64,000 nt of DNA from Methylococcales bacterium. Lineage in GTDB: Bacteria > Pseudomonadota > Gammaproteobacteria > Methylococcales > Methylomonadaceae. Of this stretch, positions 28,010 through 39,173 are shown piece by piece. The position numbers were made by a program, and so were the translations under genes. Where the stretch lies: positions 1-64,000 of the forward strand of contig JAPLRS010000011.1 in assembly GCA_026399015.1 (NCBI GenBank), given 5' to 3'. The stretch's first letter is position 1; every line of letters starts with the position of its first letter. The notes beneath the pieces were generated by a model. That model was not told the origin of the DNA. It searched no databases and saw nothing but the letters and a program-made list of their open reading frames with translations.

Positions 28010-29194
28010 TTAAATAACACCGTCTTTTTTCATCATGTTGCGTATGCCTCTAACCGCTTGGCGAGTACGATGTTCATTTTCAATTAAACCAAAGCGCACA
28101 TGGTCATCGCCATAGTTACCGAATCCAACACCCGGTGCTACAGCTACTTTTGCTTCTAATAATAACTTTTTAGAGAACTCTAATGATCCCATTGCTAAAT
28201 ATGCATCAGGAATTTTTGCCCATACAAACATGGTTGCCTTTGGTTTTTCTACAGGCCAACCCGCCGCATTTAAGCCTTCACATAATACATCGCGACGTTT
28301 TTTATACATCTCAGCTATTTCAGCAACACAGTCTTGTGGTCCTTCTAAAGCAGCGATAGCTGCGATTTGAATCGGTGCAAAAGTCCCATAATCTAAATAA
28401 GATTTTATACGGGCTAAAGCAGACACTAATTCTTTGTTGCCACACATAAAGCCAACACGCCAACCCGGCATGTTATAACTTTTTGACATGGAGAAAAATT
28501 CCACCGCGATATCTTTAGCGCCTTCTACTTGCAATATTGAAGGTGATTTATAGCCGTCAAAAACGATATCGGCATAAGCAATGTCTTGTACCACCCAAAT
28601 ATTATGTTCTTTTGCCACGGCCACAATTTTTTCAAAGAAATCTAACTCAACACATTGAGTTGTGGGATTACCAGGAAAATTAAGAATCAACATTTTAGGT
28701 TTGGGCCATGAATCTACGATGGCTTTTTGCAACTCTTCAAAAAAGTCACCACCGGGAACCATTGGCACGTGCCGTAAATCAGCTCCAGCAATCACAACAC
28801 CATAAGGATGAATGGGGTAGGCAGGATTTGGTACCAATACCACATCGCCAGGACCTAAAGTCGCTAACGCTAAATGGGCTAGACCTTCCTTAGAACCAAT
28901 GGTCACAATTGCTTCTGTTTCTGGATCTAAATCCACATCAAAACGCGTTTTATACCAATTACAAATGGCTTTTCTTAAACGGGGAATACCTTTTGAAACA
29001 GAATAACGATGTGTATCGGGACGTTGTACAGCTTCTATTAACTTATCAACAATGTGTTGAGGAGTCGCTTGATCAGGATTGCCCATACCAAAATCAATAA
29101 TATCCTCGCCGGCCGCTCGGGCTTTGGCTTTTAATTCATTAACAATATTAAAAACGTAGGGAGGTAAACGACTTATTCTATGAAATTCTTGCAT
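28010..29194 (-). CDS. alaC: AlaC-type alanine-synthesising aminotransferase
   Basis: 394 residues, class I PLP aminotransferase. The PLP lysine is K238 in [24 protein letters not shown] and the N-terminal [10 protein letters not shown] fit AlaC (YfdZ). AlaC makes alanine from pyruvate. In many gammaproteobacteria this gene precedes hom and thrC, as here, and the three likely share one transcript. Confidence 0.93.
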   Translation of the reverse strand: MQEFHRISRLPPYVFNIVNELKAKARAAGEDIIDFGMGNPDQATPQHIVDKLIEAVQRPDTHRYSVSKGIPRLRKAICNWYKTRFDVDLDPETEAIVTIGSKEGLAHLALATLGPGDVVLVPNPAYPIHPYGVVIAGADLRHVPMVPGGDFFEELQKAIVDSWPKPKMLILNFPGNPTTQCVELDFFEKIVAVAKEHNIWVVQDIAYADIVFDGYKSPSILQVEGAKDIAVEFFSMSKSYNMPGWRVGFMCGNKELVSALARIKSYLDYGTFAPIQIAAIAALEGPQDCVAEIAEMYKKRRDVLCEGLNAAGWPVEKPKATMFVWAKIPDAYLAMGSLEFSKKLLLEAKVAVAPGVGFGNYGDDHVRFGLIENEHRTRQAVRGIRNMMKKDGVI

Positions 29195-29234
29195 TAGCAG
29201 TTCTTGAGTAACCCAAGTATGAGTAAGATTAAAA

Positions 29235-29247
29235 AAACGTAACGTTT
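29235..29247. promoter_or_regulatory. 13-bp palindrome upstream of alaC
   Basis: AAACGT A ACGTTT is a perfect palindrome 41 bp before the alaC start, at a place where an operator could act. A further 8-bp inverted repeat TTTCTATA/TATAGAAA lies at 29245-29268. No regulator is known to me for it. Confidence 0.25.
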
Positions 29248-29353
29248 CTATAAGAAAAAATATAGAAAGTCACAAAAAAACAGCTTAAATTACTGATGTT
29301 AATCACTAATGTCAAATATTAGCGTTTATTAAGTAGATTAAAGCGGTAAAAAA

Positions 29354-30121
29354 TTAATTTATTGTTAAAATTTGCGTAACCCTAGCTAAATCTTCTGGGG
29401 TATCTACGCCAGCCTGTGGCGTTGTATCAACGACACTAACTGCAATGGCTTCACCCTGCCAAAGTATTCTAAGTTGTTCTAAGGCTTCAATTGTTTCTAG
29501 TATTGAAGGTTCCCATGCACAATAACGCTCTAAAAAACCTACCGTGTAAGCATACATACCGATATGGCGTAAATAATCTATTTTGCCAGAGGGTTGAGCA
29601 TCCAACTGTCCAAAACTATCTCGTTCCCAAGGAATCGGCGCACGACTAAAATATAAGGCATAGCCCATTCTATTGAGCACTACCTTGACCGCATTTGGAT
29701 TAAATATTTCTGCAACATTAGAAATCTTTGCTGCTAAAGTCGCAATACCCGCCAACTTTTGATTTGCTAAAGTCTGTGCTACCTCACTAATTAAAGCTGG
29801 AGGTATTAAAGGTTCATCACCTTGTAAATTGACTATAATTTGATCTCTATCCCAACCACACAATCTAGCCACTTCAGCAATTCTTTCAGTGCCACTTTGA
29901 TGATTAGGATCAGTCATCACGACACGGATACCTAAAGCAGTAACGACTTGTTGAATTTCTGCATTATCTGTTGCCACCACCACTTCCTCAGCCCCCGCTT
30001 CTTGCGCACGCGCGCACACATGAGCGATCATTGGTTTACCGGCAATATCTAATAAAGGTTTGCCCGGTAAACGCGTAGATGCGAATCGAGCAGGGATAAC
30101 AACTTTAAATGCTAAACTCAT
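29354..30121 (-). CDS. kdsB: 3-deoxy-manno-octulosonate cytidylyltransferase
   Basis: 255 residues; activates Kdo as CMP-Kdo for lipopolysaccharide inner core. The N-terminal signature [15 protein letters not shown] and [10 protein letters not shown] are clear. Its ATG overlaps the stop of the small zinc-ribbon-like gene by four bases, so lpxK, ycaR and kdsB form one tight operon. Confidence 0.97.
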   Translation of the reverse strand: MSLAFKVVIPARFASTRLPGKPLLDIAGKPMIAHVCARAQEAGAEEVVVATDNAEIQQVVTALGIRVVMTDPNHQSGTERIAEVARLCGWDRDQIIVNLQGDEPLIPPALISEVAQTLANQKLAGIATLAAKISNVAEIFNPNAVKVVLNRMGYALYFSRAPIPWERDSFGQLDAQPSGKIDYLRHIGMYAYTVGFLERYCAWEPSILETIEALEQLRILWQGEAIAVSVVDTTPQAGVDTPEDLARVTQILTIN

Positions 30122-30312
30122 TTATACAAAGCGTCTGTTTCTTCAGCACTTAAAGTACGAGCCTCGTCTTCAAGCATCACAGGGATATCATCACGAACAG
30201 GGAAGGCTAAACGATCAGCACGACAAATTAATTCTTCTTTGATTTTGTCATAATGCAACGGACTCTTACATAGTGGACAAGCCAAAATATCGAGTAATTT
30301 AGTATCTAACAT
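30118..30312 (-). CDS. Trm112/YcaR-family small protein
   Basis: 64 residues matching the UPF0434 (YcaR) family: [34 protein letters not shown]. The Trm112 fold stabilises partner methyltransferases in other systems. Only the first Cys pair of a zinc ribbon is kept, with one more Cys. It overlaps lpxK by 7 bases and kdsB by 4, the same order found in E. coli. Confidence 0.9.
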   Translation of the reverse strand: MLDTKLLDILACPLCKSPLHYDKIKEELICRADRLAFPVRDDIPVMLEDEARTLSAEETDALYK

Positions 30313-31301
30313 GCTTTTCTCTTTAATAAATTTAATAAATGTTCAGAAAACAAAGGTTCCGGTTGCGCTTTTACAGGCAAATACCAATGTTGATGATTTA
30401 CATAACCGGTACATTTTACGGCATCTTTTTCAGTCATTAAAACGGGTTTATCATCACCGAATAAAATATCACTCGCTACATAATGATAATGATCTGGAAA
30501 ACTATGCACATTACAAGTGAGCCCAGCTAACTCTAAGTGTTTAAAAAAGCGCTGCGGATTACCAATACCCGCCAAAGCATGACAACTCACGCCTTTTAAT
30601 TCCGCTAATGTTTTGGTTTCACCCGTCAAACAATTAACCAAAACATCGCCTGTCAATGTCATACTGAGTTCATATTCTTCAACAGCCTTACCATTTACGA
30701 TAACTAGATCAGCTGTGTGAACACGCTCAATGGGTTCTCTTAATGGACCTGCGGGTAAAAGATAACCATTACCAAACCGTCTTTCACCATCAATGACCAC
30801 AATTTCTATATCTCTCATTAAGGCGTAATGTTGCAAACCATCATCCGATAAAATAATATCGCACGTTGTTTGCTCTAATAAAAACTGCGCGGTTGCTACC
30901 CGCATTGGCCCTACCGCAACCGGACAATTAGTTTGTTTCGCCATCAACAATGCTTCATCACCTACAATACTCGCGTCACTATTAACAGTGACGCGTTGCG
31001 GCCAAATTTCTGCTTTACCCGCATAGCCTCTACTTATAATTCCAGGATTATAGCCAATTTGTAATAAATACTCAGCTAACCAGAGTGTCAACGGTGTTTT
31101 ACCCGTGCCCCCTACTGTAATATTACCTACCACAATAACGGGAACCGAAAACTTGGATTGTTTAAGCAATCCAACACGATATAAAAACTTTCTAAATCTA
31201 ATAATATCGTGAAATATAGCACCCAGGGGCATTAACCAAGCGCCTAAAAAATAATCTTTATACCAAGTATCGGTGATCCAGCAAGTAAGTTTATTTTTCA
31301 T
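30306..31301 (-). CDS. lpxK: Tetraacyldisaccharide 4'-kinase
   Basis: 331 residues. LpxK phosphorylates lipid A precursor at the inner membrane. The Walker A motif is [15 protein letters not shown] (about 57-71), with LSDDGLQHY and MTEKDAVKC as further family marks. A hydrophobic patch near the N-terminus ([11 protein letters not shown]) fits its membrane association. The MFS gene upstream ends 33 bp away, so it may be read from there. Confidence 0.96.
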   Translation of the reverse strand: MKNKLTCWITDTWYKDYFLGAWLMPLGAIFHDIIRFRKFLYRVGLLKQSKFSVPVIVVGNITVGGTGKTPLTLWLAEYLLQIGYNPGIISRGYAGKAEIWPQRVTVNSDASIVGDEALLMAKQTNCPVAVGPMRVATAQFLLEQTTCDIILSDDGLQHYALMRDIEIVVIDGERRFGNGYLLPAGPLREPIERVHTADLVIVNGKAVEEYELSMTLTGDVLVNCLTGETKTLAELKGVSCHALAGIGNPQRFFKHLELAGLTCNVHSFPDHYHYVASDILFGDDKPVLMTEKDAVKCTGYVNHQHWYLPVKAQPEPLFSEHLLNLLKRKAC

Positions 31302-31334
31302 ATAAATTATTAGATGACTTTAATGCTAGGTATT

Positions 31335-32498
31335 TTATCCTAAGACTAGCTCGTGTTGCTTAGATTTCCTTCCAATCCAGAAATAAGCCAACATAAAAGC
31401 TAAAGCACAACAACTTGATGCGATTGAAAAAACCACATGCCCTCCAAAACCATTCCAATAATAACCACTACCTAAACTGCCTATTACCCCACCTATTCCG
31501 AAACTTAAACTATTGTATAAAGCCTGACCTTTACCCTGATGCCGATTACCAAAATATTGATGCACAAAATGTATAGCAACGACATGGGTGCCACCAAAAG
31601 TAGCCGCATGCAATAATTGCGCAAGGACTAATACCCATAACTCCTCTGCAAACCAACCGATCATCAACCAACGGCCAGTGGCTAATATTAAGCTACACAA
31701 TAAAATAACCCTTAAAGAAAAACGCTTTAACATCGACTTCATGTAAATAAATAACACGATTTCAGCGATAACACCCAAGGCCCAAAGCCCGCCAATCAGG
31801 GTTGAAGCATACTGATGATGTTCAAGATAAATTGAATAAAAAACATAATAAGGCGCATGAGAAATTTGCACCAAGACATTAACCGTTATAAATACCCAAA
31901 CTTCTGGTTTTTTTAAAAGTGGTAACACACTTATGCTACTATTTTGGACTTTATCAGTACTCGTTTCTGGCGTAATAAATGTTGTCAAGGCACTTAAAAT
32001 CAACAACCATAATAGGCAATATTCCAAGCCTTGTATGGGCTGTTTCTCAAACAACCAGCCTAATGACAATACTGTTAAAATAAAACCAACTGAACCCCAC
32101 AGCCTAATACGACTGTATCTATAAGACTCTGACTTTAAATGCGCAAGGGTAACCGCCTCAAACTGTGGTAATACAGCATTCCAAAAAAAACTGAACCCTA
32201 GAGTAACCACCGCAAACCATAAATACTGTTCTACAAATAAAAAACCAACAAAAATTATCGCAGCTAATAAAGAAGCTAAGCGAATAAGACGCATACTTTT
32301 ACCTGTATGATCCGCCAACCACCCCATAAAGTTGGGCGCAATAATTTTTGTACTTAACATCAATGCCGAAAGTTGACCAATTTCAGCATGATCAAAACCA
32401 CTGTCTTTTAAGTACAAACTCCAATAAGGCACATAAGCACCCACACTAGCAAAGTAAAAAAAATATAAACCAGATAAACGCCAGTAAGGAATACTCAT
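31335..32498 (-). CDS. MFS transporter of the HcaT-like family
   Basis: 387 residues with about 12 membrane helices, of the MFS_1-like group often annotated as 3-phenylpropionate transporters. The start WRLSGLYFFYFASVGAYVPY matches this group. The true substrate is unknown; annotation transfer from E. coli HcaT would be unsafe. It sits between aroC and lpxK in a minus-strand run. Confidence 0.85.
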   Translation of the reverse strand: MSIPYWRLSGLYFFYFASVGAYVPYWSLYLKDSGFDHAEIGQLSALMLSTKIIAPNFMGWLADHTGKSMRLIRLASLLAAIIFVGFLFVEQYLWFAVVTLGFSFFWNAVLPQFEAVTLAHLKSESYRYSRIRLWGSVGFILTVLSLGWLFEKQPIQGLEYCLLWLLILSALTTFITPETSTDKVQNSSISVLPLLKKPEVWVFITVNVLVQISHAPYYVFYSIYLEHHQYASTLIGGLWALGVIAEIVLFIYMKSMLKRFSLRVILLCSLILATGRWLMIGWFAEELWVLVLAQLLHAATFGGTHVVAIHFVHQYFGNRHQGKGQALYNSLSFGIGGVIGSLGSGYYWNGFGGHVVFSIASSCCALAFMLAYFWIGRKSKQHELVLG

Positions 32499-32533
32499 CG
32501 TGTCTTGGGTGTGAATAAGAAACCCTATAAGAA

Positions 32534-32554
32534 GGGCAAATTACTAAGTTGCCC
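32534..32554 (-). terminator. Possible weak terminator after aroC
   Basis: GGGCAA (32534-32539) pairs with TTGCCC (32549-32554) across 9 nt, just past the aroC stop. The following minus-strand sequence is T-rich but has no continuous run. Confidence 0.3.
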
Positions 32555-32564
32555 CTAAGAATAC

Positions 32565-33653
32565 TTAACGAAGAATCGCTAAACCTGATGCCACATTCGC
32601 ATTTTGTGCGCGATGTCGTAATAAATGATCCATTAAAACTACAGCCATCATCGCTTCTGCAATAGGAGTTGCTCGAATCCCCACACAAGGATCATGACGA
32701 CCTTCTGTCACAACATCAATGGCTTCGCCATGCACATTAATACTTTTACCAGATAGCCTTAAACTCGCGGTAGGTTTCAGTGCAATACTAGCCGTCACAT
32801 TTTGACCGCTAGAAATTCCGCCTAAGATTCCGCCGGCATGATTACTTAAAAAACCATCTGGCGTAATTTCATCTCTAAACTGAGTGCCTTTAGTATCGAT
32901 ACAGGCAAAACCATCACCAATCTCCACACCTTTAACGGCATTAATACTCATCAAAGCATGCGCTAAGTCTGCGTCTAAACGATCAAATATAGGTTCACCT
33001 AAACCCGGTGGGACATTAGTTGCAACCACTTCAATTCTTGCGCCTATAGATTCACCTTCCTTACGCAAGGCATCCATATAAGCTTCCATCTCTGGAACTT
33101 TGTCGGCATCTGGACAGAAAAACGGATTACTATCAATAATAGACCAATCTAATTTCTCAATTTTGATGGGACCGAGTTGTGACAAATATCCACGAATCTC
33201 AATATCAAATTGCTCTTTTAAATATTTCTTTGCAATACCCCCCGCCGCAACACGCATGGCCGTTTCTCTTGCCGATGAACGCCCACCACCACGGTAATCT
33301 CTAAAACCATATTTTTGCTGATAGGTATAGTCCGCATGGCCGGGTCTAAAAGTTTCTGCAATCTTTGAATAATCTTTAGAGCGCTGATCCGTATTTTCTA
33401 TGATTAAACTAATCGGTGTACCCGTCGTTTTACCCTCAAAAACGCCTGATAAAATTTTAACCTCATCTGCCTCACGACGTTGTGTAGTGTGTCTTGAAGT
33501 ACCGGGTTTTCTGCGATCTAAATCCGCTTGTAAATCAGCTTCAGTTAATGCAAGTCCTGGAGGACAACCATCAACGATACAGCCAATTGCCGGCCCATGA
33601 CTTTCACCAAAAGAGGTGACGGTAAAAAGTTTTCCTAATGTATTTCCAGACAT
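32565..33653 (-). CDS. aroC: Chorismate synthase
   Basis: 362 residues; makes chorismate from EPSP with reduced FMN, the last step of the shikimate pathway. The signatures [27 protein letters not shown] and the C-terminal [16 protein letters not shown] are present. It starts 1 base after prmB, as in many gammaproteobacteria. Confidence 0.98.
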   Translation of the reverse strand: MSGNTLGKLFTVTSFGESHGPAIGCIVDGCPPGLALTEADLQADLDRRKPGTSRHTTQRREADEVKILSGVFEGKTTGTPISLIIENTDQRSKDYSKIAETFRPGHADYTYQQKYGFRDYRGGGRSSARETAMRVAAGGIAKKYLKEQFDIEIRGYLSQLGPIKIEKLDWSIIDSNPFFCPDADKVPEMEAYMDALRKEGESIGARIEVVATNVPPGLGEPIFDRLDADLAHALMSINAVKGVEIGDGFACIDTKGTQFRDEITPDGFLSNHAGGILGGISSGQNVTASIALKPTASLRLSGKSINVHGEAIDVVTEGRHDPCVGIRATPIAEAMMAVVLMDHLLRHRAQNANVASGLAILR

Positions 33654-33654
33654 A

Positions 33655-34587
33655 TTAATTTAAAGCCGCTAAAAATAATTCGTGATAATGATCAACTTGT
33701 TCTGCTGTTAATAAGAACACGCCATCCCCGCCTCTTTCAAAGTTTAACCAATAAAAAGGTACGTCAGGGAAGGTATCTTGTAATGTTTGCGCGCTGCTCC
33801 CTACCTCAACTACTAAAATACCTTGCTCAGCCAAATACTCATTCGCATCCACCAAAATACGAATAACCAAATCTAAACCATCCTCCCCACCCTTAAAAGC
33901 CATATCAGGTTCTACATGATATTCTTGAGGTAATTGTTCCCATTCTTGTTGCGCAACATAAGGTGGGTTGCTCACAATAATATCGTAGGGATGTGGAATA
34001 AGATCCTTAAATAAATCTGATTGATATAACGTAACTGACTCAGCTAATTGATGCTTTTCTATATTAATCTCTGCTACAGCTAAGGCATCAGATGATAAAT
34101 CAACCGCATCAACCCAGGCGTGTTGAAATGCATAAGCACAAGCAATGGCGATACAGCCACTACCAGTACATAAATCTAATATCCTTGTTACACCCTCTTC
34201 TTCTACCCATGGGGCAAAGCGTTGTTCAATCAGTTCAGCTATAGGCGATCTAGGCACTAAAACCCTTGAATCCACATAAAAAGGCAAACCAGCAAAAATA
34301 GATTCGTTAGTTAAATAAGCAGCAGGTAATCTTTCATTAATGCGTCTATCAACAATATCAATGACGGCTTGGCGCTCTTGTAGGGTTAACACACAATTAA
34401 GATACTCTTCAGATAAGTTATAAGGCTGGTACAGCGTAAATAACACTAAAGCTGCAGCTTCATCCAGTGCAGCAACAGTGCCCTGACCAAAGCTTATTTG
34501 CGCTTCTGTAAAACGACTTGATGCCCAACGAATATAATCTCGAACGGTTGATAAGGTGGATATGATTTCACTTGCAGAGGTTTGCAT
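33655..34587 (-). CDS. prmB: Ribosomal protein uL3 glutamine methyltransferase PrmB
   Basis: 310 residues. The AdoMet motif is [14 protein letters not shown] and the catalytic NPPY is at 207-210. PrmB methylates a glutamine of ribosomal protein L3; the length and aroC neighbourhood favour it over PrmC. It is the first gene of the prmB-aroC unit. Confidence 0.93.
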   Translation of the reverse strand: MQTSASEIISTLSTVRDYIRWASSRFTEAQISFGQGTVAALDEAAALVLFTLYQPYNLSEEYLNCVLTLQERQAVIDIVDRRINERLPAAYLTNESIFAGLPFYVDSRVLVPRSPIAELIEQRFAPWVEEEGVTRILDLCTGSGCIAIACAYAFQHAWVDAVDLSSDALAVAEINIEKHQLAESVTLYQSDLFKDLIPHPYDIIVSNPPYVAQQEWEQLPQEYHVEPDMAFKGGEDGLDLVIRILVDANEYLAEQGILVVEVGSSAQTLQDTFPDVPFYWLNFERGGDGVFLLTAEQVDHYHELFLAALN

Positions 34588-34684
34588 TCTATTATTTATC
34601 TTAAAAAATCGGTGCCAAATAAGTCCGACGATTTTAAACTAAATCACCCAAATATTTCTGTCCTTTTTACAGATTTTTAAAAAT

Positions 34685-34718
34685 AAAAAAGCCTTACACT
34701 TCCGTATAAGGCTTTTTT
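34685..34718 (-). terminator. Strong intrinsic terminator of mucD, symmetric
   Basis: Arms AAAAAAGCCTTA (34685-34696) and TAAGGCTTTTTT (34707-34718) with a 10-nt loop; both strands end in T-runs. It closes the sigma-E operon on the minus strand. No plus-strand gene lies upstream of it. Confidence 0.85.
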
Positions 34719-34749
34719 AGAAAGCAGTTCGATAAAGACTGTTTAAAAA

Positions 34750-36171
34750 CTACTTATCGATTTTAAGCGCAATAAAATGTGGGCTACCACGACGCTGAAT
34801 TAACACGGCCACCGACTTACCAACAGGTAGACTTTTAACCGATTTTTCAAAACCCGTTACATCTTCAATAACCTCATTAGCAATGCGTAAGATAACATCA
34901 CCTTGTTGGATGCCGGCATTTTTAGCGACACCATTAGCAACGTTTTGCACCAACACACCACCTTTAGGTAATTGTATTGACTCTCTTTCTTCTGCCGTTA
35001 AATCACTCACTGTCAAGCCCAAACGATTTGCGAGTTTTGATTTTTCAGTTTTATTTGGCTCAGTCTTATCAGCTTGCTCAGGTAGTAAACCTATATCAAA
35101 ATTAACTGTTTTCTCTGCACCTTGACGAAGAATTTTTAAAGTAGCTTTGTCGTGAATAGGAGTCATGCCCACCATAGGCGGTAAATCACCTGATTTTTCG
35201 ATTGCTTGACCATTAAACTCAATGATAATGTCACCTATTTGTAAAGCAGCCTTCTCTGCCGGACTGCCCGGTATCACTTTAGCAACCAAGGCACCTTGCG
35301 GTTTTTTCATACCAAATGTTTCTGCTAACTCACGCGTCACATCTTGGATTTGCACACCCAACCAACCATGTGAAGCTTTACCGCTACTTTTAATTTGGTT
35401 GACAACATTCATTACCACATCCATAGGAATAGAGAATGAAAGCCCCATAAAACCACCAGTACGGCTATATATTTGCGAGTTAATACCCACAACTTGGCCC
35501 TCCATATTAAATAATGGACCACCCGAGTTACCAGGGTTAATCGCTACATCAGTTTGAATAAAAGGCACATAGTTTCCACCCGGTAAACTACGTCCTTTAG
35601 CACTCACGATACCGGCCGTCACAGATTGTTCAAATCCAAACGGTGAACCGATTGCCAACACCCACTCACCGACTTGAAGTTTATTAGGGTCACCAATACT
35701 GACTACAGGCAAATCTGTGGCATCAACTTTCAATACCGCCACATCAGTACGCTCATCAGATCCAATTAATTTGGCAACCAACTCGCGTCTATCGGTAAAT
35801 TTAACCACAATTTCATCAGCACCTTTAACAACATGATGATTGGTTAATACATATCCATCTTTGGATATCACAAAACCTGAACCCAATGATTGCGCTTCTC
35901 CACCATTACCGTTACCACCACCATTTCCACCACCGTCAGGATTATTGTAAAAATGCTTAAACAACTCTTCCATTTCTGGAGGCATACCTTCTGGTAAAGG
36001 AGGGAGTTTTTGACCATCTGGAGCTTCAGGTTTAGGTTTTTGACTAGTACTAATATTAACAACTGCCACACCATTAGTTTTTACCATCTCAGTGAAATCA
36101 GGTAATTGTGCAGACACATTTTGATTAAACAAGAAAATTAGAAATACACTCCAACCCAATTTCTTTAACAT
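34750..36171 (-). CDS. mucD: Periplasmic serine protease MucD (DegP/HtrA family)
   Basis: 473 residues. A signal peptide (1-21) precedes a trypsin-like domain with the triad H113 (TNHHVV), D143 (RTDVAVLKV) and S216 (NPGNSGGPLF), and two PDZ domains (about 260-350 and 385-465). A Gly/Asn-rich loop lies at about 76-90 before the protease core. It degrades or refolds misfolded envelope proteins. Placement after rpoE and rseA matches the Pseudomonas algU-mucA..mucD type of cluster, with mucB and mucC absent. Confidence 0.93.
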   Translation of the reverse strand: MLKKLGWSVFLIFLFNQNVSAQLPDFTEMVKTNGVAVVNISTSQKPKPEAPDGQKLPPLPEGMPPEMEELFKHFYNNPDGGGNGGGNGNGGEAQSLGSGFVISKDGYVLTNHHVVKGADEIVVKFTDRRELVAKLIGSDERTDVAVLKVDATDLPVVSIGDPNKLQVGEWVLAIGSPFGFEQSVTAGIVSAKGRSLPGGNYVPFIQTDVAINPGNSGGPLFNMEGQVVGINSQIYSRTGGFMGLSFSIPMDVVMNVVNQIKSSGKASHGWLGVQIQDVTRELAETFGMKKPQGALVAKVIPGSPAEKAALQIGDIIIEFNGQAIEKSGDLPPMVGMTPIHDKATLKILRQGAEKTVNFDIGLLPEQADKTEPNKTEKSKLANRLGLTVSDLTAEERESIQLPKGGVLVQNVANGVAKNAGIQQGDVILRIANEVIEDVTGFEKSVKSLPVGKSVAVLIQRRGSPHFIALKIDK

Positions 36172-36260
36172 AACAACTCCATACTTAAAGGTAACTAAAG
36201 ATCAAATATAAAAACACTACTACTCAATGTATCGGTAAAACTATCTTAGACAACTAACTA

Positions 36261-36797
36261 TTATTTTTGGCCGTATGAACTCACTCTTGCATAAGGCTGA
36301 TAAGGTGGATTTACATTACCCACTAACTCTTCATTATGGGCTTGCAAATAATCACTAATCTGTTTATTAATTGGGTACTCTATGGCTTTTGCCGAAACCG
36401 TCGCCACATTGTTATTGACCGCATTTTGGGCAACTTGCGTACCCGCAACTTCTTGTAATTGTAGCTGAATAGTCTTAACAGAATAGCCTGTTAATACAGC
36501 CACTAAGAGTAAAGAAACTGCTATCGCCATCGGTTTAAAATTATCAAATACGCGTTTACGCTTAGGTAAAAAATAAATGGGCTCATGTTCTAATTGCTGT
36601 TTTATAGCATTTAAGAAATCATTTACTGGCTCAGTAACAGGGCTCAACTTGATAGCTTGACGCATTAGTTGATAGCGCTCTAATCGTGCCTGTAACTCTG
36701 AATTTTTGTTTAAAAGCGCTTCAAAGACAACTCTTTCTTTGGGCTCTAATTCGTTGTCTATATATTGAGATAGTTTTAGATTTAATTCTTCATTCAT
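36261..36797 (-). CDS. rseA: Anti-sigma-E factor RseA/MucA
   Basis: 178 residues. The N-terminal cytoplasmic part (LSQYIDNELEPKERV) binds sigma-E, one membrane helix lies near 88-108 (MAIAVSLLLVAVLTGYSV), and the rest is periplasmic. Regulated proteolysis releases the sigma factor under envelope stress. A GTG at 36806 would add three residues; I chose ATG 36797, which has GGTGA five bases upstream and gives MNEELN. No rseB is found between it and mucD. Confidence 0.88.
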   Translation of the reverse strand: MNEELNLKLSQYIDNELEPKERVVFEALLNKNSELQARLERYQLMRQAIKLSPVTEPVNDFLNAIKQQLEHEPIYFLPKRKRVFDNFKPMAIAVSLLLVAVLTGYSVKTIQLQLQEVAGTQVAQNAVNNNVATVSAKAIEYPINKQISDYLQAHNEELVGNVNPPYQPYARVSSYGQK

Positions 36798-36810
36798 TAA
36801 GATCACCCTG

Positions 36811-37398
36811 CTATAACAAAGGATTTATCAAAGTATCAATCGCTGCACGCGCTCTAAAAATGCGTGAACGAACAGTACCGACTGGGCAATCCATAGCCAG
36901 AGCAATTTCCTCATAACTCATTCCATCAAACTCTCTTAACTCAATAGCTACCCGCATTTCCTCTGGTAGGTCAGCTAAAGCCGTTTTTATAGTATCCATA
37001 ATTTCTTGCGTTAATAACAAACGCTCTGGGCTATCTAAGCCTTGTAATTGCGGTGCATTTTCTATTGCCTCCGCTTCTTGTACATCCACTTCAGAACTAC
37101 CACTTCGCCTAGCGCGGGCTAAGTTGTAATTTTTTGCCGTATTAATAGCAATTCTATAAAGCCAAGTATAAAAAGCCGCATCCCCCCTAAAACCACCTAA
37201 GGCCCGATAGGCTTTAATAAATGCCTCTTGTGCAACATCTTGTGCTTCAACAGGATCTTTAATATAACTATTAACCAGTTGAATGATTCTTTGTTGATAT
37301 TTAAGCACCAAAAAATCAAAGGCTGATTTATTACCCTGTTGAACAAGCGTTACCAAATCTTCGTCTAATTGTTCACTATAATTAATATGTTGGGCCAC
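36811..37398 (-). CDS. rpoE: RNA polymerase sigma-E factor (AlgU type)
   Basis: 195 residues, ECF sigma factor. Region 2 has FDFLVLKYQQRIIQLV and DVAQEAFIKAYRAL, and region 4 has GMSYEEIALAMDCPVGTVRS. It controls the outer-membrane stress response and is held by RseA, encoded next. Divergence from nadB is the classic gammaproteobacterial arrangement. Confidence 0.96.
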   Translation of the reverse strand: MAQHINYSEQLDEDLVTLVQQGNKSAFDFLVLKYQQRIIQLVNSYIKDPVEAQDVAQEAFIKAYRALGGFRGDAAFYTWLYRIAINTAKNYNLARARRSGSSEVDVQEAEAIENAPQLQGLDSPERLLLTQEIMDTIKTALADLPEEMRVAIELREFDGMSYEEIALAMDCPVGTVRSRIFRARAAIDTLINPLL

Positions 37399-37416
37399 TG
37401 CAGCTCTTTATCGTCT

Positions 37417-37444
37417 AATGGACAAATACAATTTCATAAAGTTC
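37417..37444 (-). promoter_or_regulatory. Candidate sigma-E autoregulatory promoter
   Basis: On the minus strand, GAACTT (37444-37439) is followed after 15 bp by GTCCATT (37423-37417). This resembles the sigma-E consensus GGAACTT-N15/16-GTCTAA, with the -35 box exact over six bases and the -10 partial. It lies about 20 bp before the rpoE start, which would make a very short leader. Confidence 0.4.
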
Positions 37445-37571
37445 GATGCAATACAAAAATTGTGTTATCTCTCAAAAAAGCGTTATTATCCCTAAACCCG
37501 TACGACTAAGCTACAACCTTAGGGCGATTTGTATGTGTCGCAACTAGCGTTGTTTATAAAAAAATAAATCT

Positions 37572-39173
37572 ATGCCTAACTCAATAAATTATGACGTTCT
37601 AATCATTGGCAGTGGTGGAGCAGGTCTTAGTTTAGCTCTTAGACTTGCTGAGCAAACCAACAACATTGCCGTTTTATCAAAATTCGCGCTTACTTCAAGC
37701 AGCACCTATTATGCACAAGGTGGTATATCTGCCGTTTTTGACGAAGGCGATTCTTTAGAATCACATATTGCCGATACTTTAGATGCCGGGGCTGACTTAT
37801 GTGACCCCGAGATTGTTAGATTGACCGTCTCTCACGGAAAAAGTTCCATTGAATGGTTATTAAAACAAGGTGTGGTGTTTACCGAAGAACAAAATCAAGC
37901 GGGCGAAGTACAATTACACCTTAATCGTGAAGGAGGACACTCACATCGCCGTATCGTGCACTCTGCAGACGCCACGGGTAAAGCCGTGTCTTTATCGTTA
38001 ATTGATAGAGCAAAAGAGCACGAAAACATAAGCTTATTAGAAGACCACAGTGTTGTTGAATTAATCACCCACATTTCAGATCATGACGCTAAAAAACAAG
38101 TTATTGGGGCTTATGTTTTAGATACAGAATCAAACCAAGTTAAAACTATTAAAGCCAAAATTGTCGTATTAGCAACAGGCGGCGCTAACATGGCTTACAT
38201 CTATAGCACTAACCCACACAGTTCTACAGGTGATGGAATTGCCTTAGCATGGCGGGCGGGTTGTCGGGTGAGCAATATGGAATTTATGCAATTCCACCCC
38301 ACTTGTCTCTATCATCCAGAAGCCAGAAACTTTCTTATTAGTGAAGCCTTAAGAGGTGAAGGCGGTAAATTAGTGCTAGCAGATGGTTCGCAATTTATGC
38401 ATAAATTTGATCCGCGCGGAGAACTGGCACCTAGAGATATCGTTGCCAGAGCTATTGATCATGAAATGAAAAAACGCGGTATAGAATGTGTTTATCTCGA
38501 TATCAGCCACAAACCCGCCGAGTTTATTATTGAACACTTCCCCACTATTTATAAACAGTGTCTTGAGTTTGATATAGATATCACTAAACAACCTATCCCT
38601 GTGGTACCTGCAGCCCATTACACCTGTGGTGGCGTATTGACTGATAACTATGCGCGAACAGATATTGAAAATTTATATGCAGTCGGCGAAGTTGCTTGTA
38701 CCGGTTTACACGGCGCTAACCGTATGGCGAGCAACTCTTTACTTGAATGTTTAGTTTTTGCTGAACGCGCCGGTGAAGATATCTTAACCAAATTACCCAA
38801 TATCCAAATTAACGCCACTATAGCCGACTGGGATGAATCGCAAGTTATAGATTCAGATGAAGAAGTTGTGGTTTCTCATAATTGGAATGAACTGAGACAT
38901 TTTATGTGGGACTATGTTGGCATCGTTAGAACCGACAAACGCCTCACAAGAGCGTTGAACCGAGTGGAATTACTCAAAAAAGAAATCAATGACTATTACG
39001 GTAACTTTAGAGTGACCAGTGATTTGTTAGAATTACGTAATTTAGTGATTGTTGCGGAGTTAATCATCCGCTGTGCATTACAACGCAAAGAAAGTCGTGG
39101 TCTACATTACACATTAGATTATCCTAAAACCGATAATACTAAACCACCCGCCAATACCATTCTTAAACCGTAG
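37572..39173 (+). CDS. nadB: L-aspartate oxidase
   Basis: 533 residues. FAD-dependent first enzyme of NAD synthesis, turning aspartate into iminoaspartate. [16 protein letters not shown] is the FAD-binding start, with [13 protein letters not shown], the catalytic [11 protein letters not shown] and [10 protein letters not shown]. No nadA or nadC is nearby. It is divergent from rpoE, and the 21-bp periodic array begins just after its stop codon. Confidence 0.97.
   Translation: MPNSINYDVLIIGSGGAGLSLALRLAEQTNNIAVLSKFALTSSSTYYAQGGISAVFDEGDSLESHIADTLDAGADLCDPEIVRLTVSHGKSSIEWLLKQGVVFTEEQNQAGEVQLHLNREGGHSHRRIVHSADATGKAVSLSLIDRAKEHENISLLEDHSVVELITHISDHDAKKQVIGAYVLDTESNQVKTIKAKIVVLATGGANMAYIYSTNPHSSTGDGIALAWRAGCRVSNMEFMQFHPTCLYHPEARNFLISEALRGEGGKLVLADGSQFMHKFDPRGELAPRDIVARAIDHEMKKRGIECVYLDISHKPAEFIIEHFPTIYKQCLEFDIDITKQPIPVVPAAHYTCGGVLTDNYARTDIENLYAVGEVACTGLHGANRMASNSLLECLVFAERAGEDILTKLPNIQINATIADWDESQVIDSDEEVVVSHNWNELRHFMWDYVGIVRTDKRLTRALNRVELLKKEINDYYGNFRVTSDLLELRNLVIVAELIIRCALQRKESRGLHYTLDYPKTDNTKPPANTILKP

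Noticed and set aside
32446-32688. 80-codon frame spanning the aroC end
   Set aside because: It is off-frame to aroC and Cys/Ser-rich without any family pattern.
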